From assembly GCF_030409605.1 (NCBI RefSeq), contig NZ_JAUFQG010000004.1, positions 1,350,001-1,414,000 of the forward strand: a DNA stretch of 64,000 nucleotides, written 5' to 3'. This DNA is from Simiduia curdlanivorans. Its GTDB lineage: Bacteria > Pseudomonadota > Gammaproteobacteria > Pseudomonadales > Cellvibrionaceae. The first letter of the stretch is position 1, and each line of letters begins with the position of its first letter. Below are positions 20,118 through 28,547 of this stretch, piece after piece. The notes beneath the pieces are model-generated. The model was not told the DNA's origin and did no database searches. It was given only the letters and a program-made list of their open reading frames with translations. A program made the translations under genes and the position numbers.

Positions 20118-21089
20118 TTACGATCTGGTTTGTTGCGCGTCTTTCTTTTTGAAGATTACATTTTTCAGCCAAATGAGCGGTAAAAATAATAGGAACCAGA
20201 ACTTCTTGAGGAAAACCAAAGCCACGGCAATTAAGCCTGTCTTGGCCAATACCTTGCCCGCGATGAGGCCGCCAATGCCATAGGCCGCAACTTGGTCTAT
20301 AGCGGGGTCGAACTGGGTGTAGCGATTGCCGTCGGTAAAGCTGGCCATGGCTAATACGTCGTTGCGCGCGGCTTCAATTTCCGCCAATTGCGGCATGGAT
20401 GCGATAAAGTTTAGAACCAGAACGCCTTCGCGGCCTAGAATTCTAACGTTGTAGTTCAGCGTGTTTTCCTCCGCGTCGCCGAACTTTAACTCCTTCGCCC
20501 AATAGAGTTTATGGGTTTCGGCATCGTAGTAAGGTTGTGCTGCCCAACCGATAAGCGAGATGGCGTCGAAGCCAGCGTCAACCCTAAACGTAGATTCGCT
20601 CTTGGTATCGGCCTGCATGTCTTCGAGCAATTCGTCGTAATCAATCTCTGCGGCATCCTCATCGGCCACATGACCTTCGGCTTCGTAGTCGATTGTTACG
20701 CCCCAGGCTGCGCCATCAATAGGTGTGTATCCTGCGGGAAATAGCATGCCCCAACCAAGTTCGCTCTCGGGATTGCCCCAAGCTTCCTCCAGCACCCGCT
20801 TGGCGTCTTCTGGCGACAAATAATAGAAGCCTTCGGGCACTTCTAAATTGGCAATGCCACCGGGTAGTGCAATGGTGCCGGTTTGGGGGTTAAGCGAGTC
20901 TAGAAAATCGACCGCCCATTGTTGGTAGGCCTGTTCTTCGCTGGATAATTCCGTATCTGTTGTTTCAGCATTTATTGTTTCGCTGCTTGGTGTTTCAGGC
21001 GCGGCGGTTTCGGTAGTCTGCGCGAAGCTGATGCTGGTTAGACTGGAGATTAGTAATAGGGCAAGGGTTAAGCGTGTAACGTTAAGCAT
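20118..21089 (-). CDS. DUF2167 membrane-anchored protein
   Basis: 323 aa. A signal peptide (to about residue 23) precedes a Thr/Glu-rich spacer and a globular DUF2167-type domain (GWGMLFPAGYTPIDGAAWGVTIDYE, and SLIGWAAQPYYDAETHKLYWAKEL). One or two hydrophobic segments near residues 270-310 and a basic KKKDAQQTRS tail put the globular part in the periplasm. The biochemical function is unknown. It lies downstream of the desaturase gene on the same strand with a 25-nt gap, so the two may be cotranscribed. Confidence 0.85.
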   Translation of the reverse strand: MLNVTRLTLALLLISSLTSISFAQTTETAAPETPSSETINAETTDTELSSEEQAYQQWAVDFLDSLNPQTGTIALPGGIANLEVPEGFYYLSPEDAKRVLEEAWGNPESELGWGMLFPAGYTPIDGAAWGVTIDYEAEGHVADEDAAEIDYDELLEDMQADTKSESTFRVDAGFDAISLIGWAAQPYYDAETHKLYWAKELKFGDAEENTLNYNVRILGREGVLVLNFIASMPQLAEIEAARNDVLAMASFTDGNRYTQFDPAIDQVAAYGIGGLIAGKVLAKTGLIAVALVFLKKFWFLLFLPLIWLKNVIFKKKDAQQTRS

Positions 21090-21114
21090 CGGTCGTCCTT
21101 GTGTTCAATTATTA

Positions 21115-22335
21115 TTAGGCAATTTTGGTGGCGCGGTTTTTCAACAATAACATAAGTAAGGGTAAATTTAGCGCCAGATAACTGCCGAAGATGAGCGTGG
21201 TCGTTAAGGACAACAGTTGCCAGCAGAGTGCGAAGCCTATCACCGTTAATGAATAGCGCAATAGCTCCCAGCGTAGTGAGCCCTGGTCTAGCAAATGGCC
21301 GGTGCTGATCAGTGGCAAGGTCACAAAAAGCCAGCCCAGCAACTTTAAACCTATCGCCAAATCGGCGAAGTGAAAAATAAAGTAAAAGCCGGTGATGAGC
21401 CCTGCACTGAATTGGAACATCGCGTAGGCTTGCATGACCTTATCGACGGGGGGGTTATATTTCGTAAAGTTGTCGAGATCTGGCTTCGCGAACGGTAGTT
21501 TTGATTCCATATCAACAGGCCGCCAACCGGTTGGCATAAACCAAATGCGAATTTTGTCCCAGACACTGTTGCAATAGATGGCATCTCGCAACAAGTACCA
21601 CCACACCTGAAGGTTAGCCCGCAGCGGGTTCATGGTGTGTAGTGCGCGGCTGACGCCGTAGATGATAGGGGTATCTTTTCGCTCTGCTTGAAAACTGCCA
21701 AACATTTTATCCCAGATAATAAAAACACCGCCGTAGTTTCTATCCCAGTAGAGTGGATTCTGCGCGTGGTGCACGCGGTGGTGCGACGGCGTGACAAACC
21801 ACTTTTCCATCCAGCCACATTTGTCGATATGTTGGGTGTGCACCCAAAATTGATAGAGCAAGTTGAAGCCGGCGCTGGCGACAATGATGTCGGCCGGAAT
21901 GCCTATGAGGTACAGGGGGATGGCAAATATCCAATCGAAAAAGCCACCGCTGGTTTGGCGCAGCGCGGTGCTTAGGTTGTAGTCTTCGCTTTGATGGTGC
22001 ACCACATGGCCGGCCCAAAGGCAGTTAATTTCATGGTTCAGGCGATGATTCCAATAGTAGATGAGATCGTAGCCGATGAACGCCACTAGCCAGGTTAACA
22101 CTGGGTAGTCTTGCCAGGGAATAAGCTCTGACTTGGGTAGCCATTCCGCCATTAGATAGGCGCCTAAGGCAAATAAAATGAGCCGATGGGTGCGCGAGAT
22201 AACACCGAGCGACATGCTGGCGATGGCATCGTTAAGGCGATAGAACTGGGTGCCGCGCTTTTTATCAACCCAAAGCTCAAGGGCGATAAGGATGAGATAA
22301 AAAGGGGCTGCTAAAACAGTAATGAGTTGCGCCAT
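21115..22335 (-). CDS. Sterol-desaturase-family hydroxylase resembling alkylglycerol monooxygenase (AGMO/TMEM195)
   Basis: 406 aa from the ATG at 22335, which has a GAGAGG ribosome site; the longer frame upstream is unsupported. The three histidine boxes of the fatty-acid hydroxylase superfamily are present: HRLNH (about 98), HVVHHQ (about 110) and SHHRVHH (about 184). They indicate a di-iron membrane oxygenase. The flanking SEDYNLSTALRQ, NLLYQFW, VFIIWDK.FG.F and a C-terminal LLDQ block are, from memory, shared with animal alkylglycerol monooxygenase, which cleaves ether lipids using tetrahydrobiopterin. Several membrane segments flank the boxes. The substrate here is unproven. Confidence 0.85.
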   Translation of the reverse strand: MAQLITVLAAPFYLILIALELWVDKKRGTQFYRLNDAIASMSLGVISRTHRLILFALGAYLMAEWLPKSELIPWQDYPVLTWLVAFIGYDLIYYWNHRLNHEINCLWAGHVVHHQSEDYNLSTALRQTSGGFFDWIFAIPLYLIGIPADIIVASAGFNLLYQFWVHTQHIDKCGWMEKWFVTPSHHRVHHAQNPLYWDRNYGGVFIIWDKMFGSFQAERKDTPIIYGVSRALHTMNPLRANLQVWWYLLRDAIYCNSVWDKIRIWFMPTGWRPVDMESKLPFAKPDLDNFTKYNPPVDKVMQAYAMFQFSAGLITGFYFIFHFADLAIGLKLLGWLFVTLPLISTGHLLDQGSLRWELLRYSLTVIGFALCWQLLSLTTTLIFGSYLALNLPLLMLLLKNRATKIA

Positions 22336-22401
22336 GACGCTACCTCTCAATAGTGTGACGTCTGCTTGTGTGCTAGCTATTGCGTCATTTTTTATTATAA
22401 G

Positions 22402-22434
22402 AACAAACAAGGGGCTCGAAGCCCCTTGTTTGTT
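22402..22434. terminator. Terminator downstream of the TonB receptor gene
   Basis: AACAAACAAGGGGC and GCCCCTTGTTTGTT make a perfect 14-bp stem around TCGAA. It ends the receptor transcript on the minus strand and isolates the desaturase gene. Confidence 0.88.
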
Positions 22435-22500
22435 TTGCACATCTTCGAACGTTGTTGCCTAAAAACGGTTAGTTAAACGTTGTTCTTAAGCATTGCTACA

Positions 22501-24972
22501 TTAGAAGTTATAGCGCCCTTGGATGCCGTACATACGTGGCATGCCGCGGGTTGCAACAGGTGAGCCTAAGCCATCACCGGTACCGCCGATATCCCACAGA
22601 TATTCTTCGTCGGTGAGGTTGTTGGCGTACAGCGCAACAGACCAATCGCCGCCGTCATTTTCTAAGGTTGCGCGGGCGTTGAGAATGTTGAAGGCATCGA
22701 TGGTGTAACCTTGATCTGCGCCGGTGTTGTTAACGCGTTCGCCGGTATAGTTGTAATCACCGCGCAAACGCAAGGCTAAGTCGCCGGCGAAGTGCAGGGT
22801 ATATTCCGCCATGGCGTTAAACTTGTGCTCTGGCATTGACGACAGAGGCTCACCAACTAAAGTGAAATCTGGTTCATCGCCGGGGAACTGGTTATAACTG
22901 GTGTACTCTGTTTTCACATAGCCATAGTTAGCGCCCAGCATTAAATTTTCTGTGGCTAGGAACTGCCAATCAAATTCAAAACCCATGCCCTCTGCGTCAG
23001 CATTTTTTACGTTGTAGGTTGGGATGACGCCCTCAGGACCAGATAGCTTTAAAATCTGGAGGTTGTCGTAAGTAAAGGCATAGACCGATGAGTTGAGGCG
23101 CATACGGCCATCCATCATCTTCGACTTCATACCGAGCTCAAAGTTGAGTACGTCTTCCGGGTCAAACGCTGGATCATCACCTAGGCTGTTAAAACCACCG
23201 GCCTTGTAGCCCTTGGCGATAGAGCCGAAGAACATAGTGTCGTCAGAGGCGATATAGTTGACGACTAGGCGTGGGTCAACAGAGCTCCAAGTGTCATCCT
23301 TCTTTTCTGGGTTGGTTGATCCTTCAGGATCTCCAATTTGATCAGCGAAAATCAGGCCAAAAGGTATCGCTGTTGGTGCTCCCGGAATCATATCGGTTGG
23401 GACGCCACCTGCAAGTGTTGGGATGAGGATATAATTGGTATAGTTTGATTGAATTTCAAAGTCTTTACTGTCTTGGCTCCAGCGTAAACCTAAAGTGACA
23501 TCCCATTTATCAGTGAATGAATAGGTCATATCACCATATAAGGCGTAACTTGTTAGTTCACGTTTATTGTGCATGGCTTCCTGCCAAGGCAAACCATCAT
23601 CATTTGGACCCATATTCGCGTCTACGGCGTTAGTGATGTCAATCTCGGTTAGTGCACCTCCGAATAAAGGAGCAATGTTATTCCGAATAAATCCGTCCAT
23701 CCCAGCTCTTCTGGGGGTGTAGGTGTTAACGAAATCAGCAGGGTTCGGATAGTTATCTTGACAAATTGGTGTCGACGCCTCAAGGCCCTTTTTACATGTG
23801 TCAACTAGGAAGAATGTGTCGAGTGTTAATGTGGTGGCATCAACTAAGTAGGTTTGATCAATCTCATCTTTAAAGTAGCTCGCACCCACAAACCACTTGA
23901 GCTTTTCATCCGCATAGTTCAGGCGGAATTCTTGGCTGACCTGATCTTGTTTTTCGATGGTGTCGGTGGTTAAAAAGAAGCGTGGATTGTCTGTGCCGTC
24001 TTCCTCTTCGTTCTGGTGGAACTCGTAACCGCGCTTGGCGGTGATAGAGGTGAAGGTGTAGTTATCGAAATCGTGGCTGATGGTTAAGCTGGTGCCGCGA
24101 ATAGTGCGGTCGTTGTAACCGGCGTTATCGGTGGTGTAGTTGTCGTATAAGTTGTCAGGCGCCAAGGTAAAGCTGGAACCGATGGGGCCGTCTGTGTCTT
24201 CTTTGTTGTAATCAGCGCGCAAGGTCACGTCGGTGTTGTCGCCGGCTTGCCACAGGAGTGCACCCACCACGCCCTGATCGTCTTCAATCCAAAGATTGTC
24301 GGGTGCGATGCCGTTGGTGGAGGCGTTAGTGATAAAACCATCGCGGGTATTGGTGTAACCGCTAACGCGCAGCGCGACGGTATCGGTTAGGCCGGCGTTG
24401 AAGCCAAGCGCGATTTTTTGCTTGTTGTAGTTACCCATCTGCACGTCAACATAACCTTCGGTTTCTTGTGACGGTGCTGTCGTGGTAATGCTGATGGCGC
24501 CAGCGGCGGCGTTGCGGCCAAACAGGGTACCCTGCGGGCCTTTCAATACTTCAACGCGATCTATGTCGTTAAAGTTAACCAGAGCGCTACCGCCGTGACC
24601 GGTGTAAACGCCATCCACATAAACCGCTACGGCTGGGTCTGAACCTGAACCGAAGTCATTGGTAGAGATGCCGCGGATGGTGAAGCTCGCCTGGCTGGTA
24701 TCGCCAACGTTGGTCTCTACGCCGGGGATAAAGGTACCTAGGTCGTTAACGTTTTGAGCGCCCAGCTCGCGGATGCCGTCTGCCGCGAAGGCATTAATGG
24801 TGATCGGTACGTCGTCTACCGATTCGGCGCGCTTTTGTGCGGTTACGGTGATCTCTTCCAGCGCAAAGTCCTGCGCCAGCGTAGGTAATGCTAAAGTAGA
24901 AAGTGCTGTGGCTATCGCCAGCGATAAACTGCTGGGGGCGTAGCGGCGAAGTGTGCTCTTCGGAGAAATCAT
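22501..24972 (-). CDS. TonB-dependent outer-membrane receptor
   Basis: 823 aa from the ATG at 24972 (MISPKS..., AGAGAG ribosome site). A signal peptide ending ALPTLAQ (about 34) precedes a TonB-box-like EEITVTAQKR and the plug domain (TIRGISTNDFGSGSDPAVAVYVDGVYTG, RVEVLKGPQGTLFGRNA). A 22-strand-type barrel follows and ends in the typical aromatic C-terminus GRYNF. The plug signature is that of the large subfamily seen in sphingomonads and marine gammaproteobacteria. The ligand cannot be told from sequence, and no siderophore or polysaccharide genes lie nearby. Confidence 0.95.
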   Translation of the reverse strand: MISPKSTLRRYAPSSLSLAIATALSTLALPTLAQDFALEEITVTAQKRAESVDDVPITINAFAADGIRELGAQNVNDLGTFIPGVETNVGDTSQASFTIRGISTNDFGSGSDPAVAVYVDGVYTGHGGSALVNFNDIDRVEVLKGPQGTLFGRNAAAGAISITTTAPSQETEGYVDVQMGNYNKQKIALGFNAGLTDTVALRVSGYTNTRDGFITNASTNGIAPDNLWIEDDQGVVGALLWQAGDNTDVTLRADYNKEDTDGPIGSSFTLAPDNLYDNYTTDNAGYNDRTIRGTSLTISHDFDNYTFTSITAKRGYEFHQNEEEDGTDNPRFFLTTDTIEKQDQVSQEFRLNYADEKLKWFVGASYFKDEIDQTYLVDATTLTLDTFFLVDTCKKGLEASTPICQDNYPNPADFVNTYTPRRAGMDGFIRNNIAPLFGGALTEIDITNAVDANMGPNDDGLPWQEAMHNKRELTSYALYGDMTYSFTDKWDVTLGLRWSQDSKDFEIQSNYTNYILIPTLAGGVPTDMIPGAPTAIPFGLIFADQIGDPEGSTNPEKKDDTWSSVDPRLVVNYIASDDTMFFGSIAKGYKAGGFNSLGDDPAFDPEDVLNFELGMKSKMMDGRMRLNSSVYAFTYDNLQILKLSGPEGVIPTYNVKNADAEGMGFEFDWQFLATENLMLGANYGYVKTEYTSYNQFPGDEPDFTLVGEPLSSMPEHKFNAMAEYTLHFAGDLALRLRGDYNYTGERVNNTGADQGYTIDAFNILNARATLENDGGDWSVALYANNLTDEEYLWDIGGTGDGLGSPVATRGMPRMYGIQGRYNF

Positions 24973-25266
24973 AATCGGCTCTCTAATTAATGTTATTTTA
25001 AGCGTCGTCATCGGTACTATTCTTGTACCGTCGGCCTAACATAAAGGATTTTCCTAAATGTTCAATGACCTTATGAGACTTGTTGGTCACTAATTTAGTA
25101 CTTAATTTACCGTTTGTGTTCCTTTGCGCGTAAAAAGATACGTTATAAAGCTGCGGTGTTGGACTCTCGTTCCGTCTTTATACCCTTGTTGCCGCACAAG
25201 CGAGGCAAAAGGTCTCATTCAGCCGTGCTTTGTACGGGTACCCGCCGATCATAACGGAGATTTTCA
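24973..25266. other. Divergent intergenic region, receptor gene / EamA gene
   Basis: No gene is supported in these 294 nt. They should hold the promoters of both divergent genes. The only clear site is the CGGAG ribosome site (25254-25258) of the EamA gene. Confidence 0.6.
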
Positions 25267-26202
25267 TTGGATCAAATAACAGGTCGCTGGCGATTGGGCT
25301 TATTTTTGGCATTGAGCACGGCGCTCATGTGGGGTTTGTTGCCTATCGCATTAAAAGGGGTGTTGGGCGCAATGGATGCGATCACCATCACCTGGTTTCG
25401 CTTCTTTGTTTCGGCTCTGTTGATTGGCGCCTATATCCAAATTAAGGGTGGTTTCCCTTGGCGCAAGTTGGCTGCTCGCAGTATGGCCATAAGGTTCGCT
25501 GTGGCCACGGTCTGTTTGTTGGGTAACTTTCTGTTGTACCTGATGGGGCTGGATTACACCACCGCGTCGGCGGCTCAGGTGATGATTCAGGTCGCGCCCA
25601 TGCTCATGTTGCTATTGAGCCTTTTTTTATTTAACGAGCGCTTTTCCGTCGGTCAGGCTTTTGGCGTACTGTTATTTGTCACAGGGCTTTTACTGTTCTT
25701 CAACTTGCGTTTGGAGGAACTCCTTGGCGCCCAGGGGCGCTACGCTTTCGGTGTGTTGCTGGTCTTCGTTGCGGCGTTGATTTGGGCCGTGTACGGCGTG
25801 ATTCAGAAGCAGTTGCATAAGAGCTTTACCTCGATGGAGATTCTCTGGCTCATATTTGTCGTTGGCGCCGTGGTATTTGCTCCCAAAGCCAACTTCGGTA
25901 GCTTTCAGGGCCTAGGCTCGTTTGAATGGATTTGCCTGATTTTTGCGGCGCTTAACACCATTGTTGCCTATGGCACCTTCGCCTATGCCCTACAGCATTG
26001 GGAGGCGAGCAGGGTTAGCGCCACCATTACCCTGGTGCCCGTGATTACGCTCTTGGGGGTGCAGCTGACCAACTGGCTCTGGCCGGCCTTAATTGTGGTG
26101 GAGCCAATGAATTTGCTTAGTTGGATTGGCGCATCCCTCGTCGTTGTAGGCTCCATGGCCGCAGCGCTATTAAAAGCGCGCACAAGGCGAATTAGCGCTT
26201 GA
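25267..26202 (+). CDS. EamA/DMT-family transporter
   Basis: 311 aa with about ten hydrophobic segments in two EamA halves (WGLLPIALKGVLG..ITWFRFFVSALL, and IWAVYGVIQKQLHK...). The start is a TTG at 25267, supported by CGGAG 8 nt upstream and by lack of a better ATG. Members export metabolites or amino acids, or use drug/metabolite antiport, across the inner membrane; the substrate is not evident. It is divergent from the TonB receptor gene and ends before tRNA-Met. Confidence 0.9.
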   Translation: MDQITGRWRLGLFLALSTALMWGLLPIALKGVLGAMDAITITWFRFFVSALLIGAYIQIKGGFPWRKLAARSMAIRFAVATVCLLGNFLLYLMGLDYTTASAAQVMIQVAPMLMLLLSLFLFNERFSVGQAFGVLLFVTGLLLFFNLRLEELLGAQGRYAFGVLLVFVAALIWAVYGVIQKQLHKSFTSMEILWLIFVVGAVVFAPKANFGSFQGLGSFEWICLIFAALNTIVAYGTFAYALQHWEASRVSATITLVPVITLLGVQLTNWLWPALIVVEPMNLLSWIGASLVVVGSMAAALLKARTRRISA

Positions 26203-26273
26203 CAGCTTCGGGGTGAATTGCCAAAATTCGCGCCCTCTTTGAGCGGCTGAATTCAGCGGGCTTGGGGCGATAT

Positions 26274-26350
26274 GGCTAGATAGCTCAGTTGGTTAGAGCA
26301 CAGCACTCATAATGCTGGGGTCGGCGGTTCAAATCCGCCTCTAGCTACCA
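26274..26350 (+). tRNA. tRNA-Met, elongator (anticodon CAT)
   Basis: 77 nt with CCA encoded. The acceptor GGCTAGA pairs with TCTAGCT. The anticodon arm CAGCA-CTCATAA-TGCTG and variable loop GGGTC resemble E. coli elongator tRNA-Met rather than initiator or lysidine-modified Ile. It marks the left edge of the accessory region. Confidence 0.93.
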
Positions 26351-26355
26351 TATTT

Positions 26356-26392
26356 AAAGGCCTAGCAGGTTAGTAACTGCTAGGCCTTTTTT
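26356..26392 (+). terminator. Terminator after tRNA-Met
   Basis: AAAGGCCTAGCAG pairs with CTGCTAGGCCTTT and is followed by T residues. Confidence 0.9.
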
Positions 26393-26395
26393 CTT

Positions 26396-26414
26396 GGGTC
26401 ACCCATGGGTCACC
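26396..26414. repeat. Short direct repeat GGGTCACC x2
   Basis: GGGTCACC-CAT-GGGTCACC lies just beyond the tRNA-Met terminator. The remaining stretch to 26640 shows no supported gene, and a 61-codon minus-strand frame there has no ribosome site. Confidence 0.5.
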
Positions 26415-26646
26415 GCAAAAAATGTGCTTAACCTAATGAGTTTGGTTATGGGCACGTCAAGCGGCGCTGCAAGTAGGTGGCGGTAGGTTTTAGTAGGTTT
26501 CAAAACGCTTTTTGGAGCCCTAACTTGAATCACAGCTAGCAACACCCTTTTTGTAAAATTCTCCCCCTCCCGTACGGCACTCACCTTGACGAAAATGCCA
26601 ACTAGTCGAGCTCATTCGGCTAATCAAATACAGCAAAGGTGATGAT

Positions 26647-26766
26647 ATGAGTCAAAAATCTGGATCAAGCAAACCCGTCTCTTCCCAGCCAGGCAATGGT
26701 GGTAATTGGCCGAGTAAGTCCAAAGAACCATCGGGTAAAAAACGAGCAAACGCAGTGCCCAAGTAG
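26647..26766 (+). CDS. Tiny basic protein, 39 aa, Gly/Ser/Pro/Lys-rich
   Basis: The ATG at 26647 is preceded by AAAGGTGATG. The product starts MSQKSGSSKPVSS, has a central GNGGNWPSKSKEPSG and ends in a basic KKRANAVPK tail. It has no membrane segment and should be disordered. It is followed after 30 nt by a second tiny ORF with a strong ribosome site. I have an impression that NWPS-type short proteins occur elsewhere, but I cannot name a family. Confidence 0.6.
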   Translation: MSQKSGSSKPVSSQPGNGGNWPSKSKEPSGKKRANAVPK

Positions 26767-26796
26767 TAATAAGACATCTCTACAAGGAGTATTAAA

Positions 26797-26937
26797 ATGC
26801 CTTACGACTTCGATGCGTCAGATATGGATCAAGAAGAGTGTGACCGCTATGCAGATCTCAATAATCCAAACAATGATTTCGATTTGGATGATTGGGCGGA
26901 CTGCCACAACCCGAACAACGAAAATTATATAGGGTAG
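26797..26937 (+). CDS. Tiny acidic protein, 46 aa, with duplicated NPNN motif
   Basis: The ATG at 26797 follows a near-ideal AAGGAG at 26784-26789. The product carries two imperfect copies of an aromatic-Ala-Asp-x-x-Asn-Pro-Asn-Asn-(Asp/Glu) unit: YADLNNPNND and WADCHNPNNE. It is strongly acidic, whereas the preceding ORF is basic, so the two could bind each other. The repeat and ribosome site make this more than a chance ORF. The function is unknown. Confidence 0.65.
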   Translation: MPYDFDASDMDQEECDRYADLNNPNNDFDLDDWADCHNPNNENYIG

Positions 26938-26941
26938 TTGA

Positions 26942-26969
26942 ATGGCGCCTTGCAGTAGCTAGGCGCCAT
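26942..26969. terminator. Convergent hairpin between tiny ORFs and the 368-aa gene
   Basis: ATGGCGCCT (26942-26950) pairs with AGGCGCCAT (26961-26969). The stop codon of the minus-strand gene lies inside the hairpin. A short T-rich stretch follows on the plus strand. Confidence 0.65.
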
Positions 26970-28065
26970 AATAATTTTTAAACTCCAAAGTTTTGGCATG
27001 CTCAGCATAGTATTTTTCATATCGCTGCCGGACTATCTCAAGAAATTCATCAGTGTCGGAAGTTGATTTTTCTATTAACTTAGAGATTAGTATCGTTTGC
27101 CAATAGGCACGCTGAAAAAGCCATTTTTCAAATAGCGCGGTATTTCCGAAAACTTGATCTAAATACTTGTTGATTGACTTCCAGGTCGTAGGTTCTCGAT
27201 TCGACTTATAGCAATTGATCTGATTGCGTATATCCTCTCTGTCCCTATTCATTTTTAAACTTAAAAATTCTGCAAAAGCATGCCAGTTATCCCCACAGCC
27301 GTGCAGATGGGCCGTATATTGGCGCAACCAAGTCCAGTACCCATCAATTAGCGTAGAGCCCGTGCTTCGACGTATCACAGAGCTAAATACACCACGAGCT
27401 CGAATTTCCTGGTTGTCGCACGACAACTCTGCATCTACAGCGGCGCTTATATAGAGCAGTAGATTTAGCAAATAGATTGCACCTGATTCATCACTCAGTA
27501 CCGCAATGGGTTCATTTTCTTTTCGTAAGCGCAGTGTAATGGCGGTGGGCCCAATTACTGGTTTTACCGATGGGCATGAAAGAAACAGGGTGCCGCGATC
27601 TATAGGGTCAAGCTCAGATGCAAGGGCTGCGTTAAGTGCGCCTGACTCTTCCAGCGCCATCATTTTTGCTATCGAGCATGTATAGGGCAATCCCTCTTTA
27701 AAATGAAACTGAACTGTCATCCAAGATAGACCGCCCCAACTGCTGTAGTCGGCCATTAAAAACTCGGTCTGCATCCGAACGGCTTCAAGTGGGACGCCGA
27801 TTCTTTCGTACAGTGCAATGAGTTTACGCCAGGTGCTTGGCGTTGGGTGTTTAGCGCTTCTGGAGCTGAGTTTATCAAGTGTCCTGTAGTCAATTAACTC
27901 TTTGGTTTTCGAGTTAAGTAGTTTGCCCATGCTAGGAAAGCCTAGCGCAGGCAGCAAATCATTGAGGTTAGGTAAAAGGTAGCAATAGGTAGATACGCTC
28001 TTACCTTTCAATGCTGACTCGGTCGACTTCAAATACCGAGTCACTTGATCTTTAAAGCTAGACAA
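26959..28065 (-). CDS. Unrecognised 368-aa protein of the accessory region
   Basis: The frame opens with a TTG at 28065 preceded by AGAGG at proper spacing. The product is soluble, with no signal peptide. Notable features are an N-terminal basic segment (FKDQVTRYLKSTESALKGK), an LLPNLNDLLPALGFPSMGKLLNSKTKELIDY stretch, scattered Trp residues (WGGLSW, DGYWTWLRQY) and a charged C-terminal helix (EIVRQRYEKYYAEHAKTLEF). I recognise no catalytic motif. It is convergent with the two tiny ORFs and divergent from the restriction locus. A defence or stress role is only a guess from location. Confidence 0.7.
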   Translation of the reverse strand: MSSFKDQVTRYLKSTESALKGKSVSTYCYLLPNLNDLLPALGFPSMGKLLNSKTKELIDYRTLDKLSSRSAKHPTPSTWRKLIALYERIGVPLEAVRMQTEFLMADYSSWGGLSWMTVQFHFKEGLPYTCSIAKMMALEESGALNAALASELDPIDRGTLFLSCPSVKPVIGPTAITLRLRKENEPIAVLSDESGAIYLLNLLLYISAAVDAELSCDNQEIRARGVFSSVIRRSTGSTLIDGYWTWLRQYTAHLHGCGDNWHAFAEFLSLKMNRDREDIRNQINCYKSNREPTTWKSINKYLDQVFGNTALFEKWLFQRAYWQTILISKLIEKSTSDTDEFLEIVRQRYEKYYAEHAKTLEFKNYYGA

Positions 28066-28547
28066 GGTTGCCTCTTTTCCAAAATACTTTCTTTAGCAAT
28101 GCTACCCGAATACCTCGGTAAATAAGAGCGGCCCTGTGGTGCCATTCTGGTCGATTTTTAATCGGTCAGAAAGCCAGGCCAATGCCTGCTGAGAACTCAA
28201 AATAAAACCGCAGCTAGTCAATAAACGCTGTCAAATTAGGCTGCACTAGCTACCTGCGCACCTTTTTAGAAGTATGCGCCAAATCAGGCCCAGTTCAGCT
28301 AGAGCAATGTCCTGCATCCCTTCTCCCGCCTAAGCGCTGGCTTCCAAGCCCACAAGTTCAAATTTTCCCGGCGTTGAACCTGCATAGGTAAAGGGCGCGT
28401 CCCTGAGGGTGATGTTGAAAAGTCCAGGGCGGCTTTAATAGTAAGGACGATATAATTCAACTTTAACTAACAAAATGTTAGGTAGATCCATAATACGTGA
28501 TAGGCTCTGGCGTTACCTAGCAACCAGACACAATTAGAGACACAGCC
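28066..28547. other. Gene-free 482-nt spacer, possible decayed gene end
   Basis: No intact gene is supported here. On the minus strand, the frame ending at the stop 28330-28332 reads FNITLRDAPFTYAGSTPG then KFELVGLEASA without interruption, which looks like the C-terminal end of a lost protein. The right part holds the promoter of the HTH gene. Confidence 0.4.
28467..28481. promoter_or_regulatory. Putative operator CTAACA-AAA-TGTTAG
   Basis: A perfect 6-bp inverted repeat with a 3-nt spacer lies about 67 nt before the start of the HTH gene. Autoregulation by that protein is plausible but inferred only from position and symmetry. Confidence 0.4.

Noticed and set aside
26399..26584. 61-aa minus-strand ORF beside tRNA-Met as integrase remnant
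   Set aside because: I see no recombinase motif, no ribosome site and no similarity that I can name.
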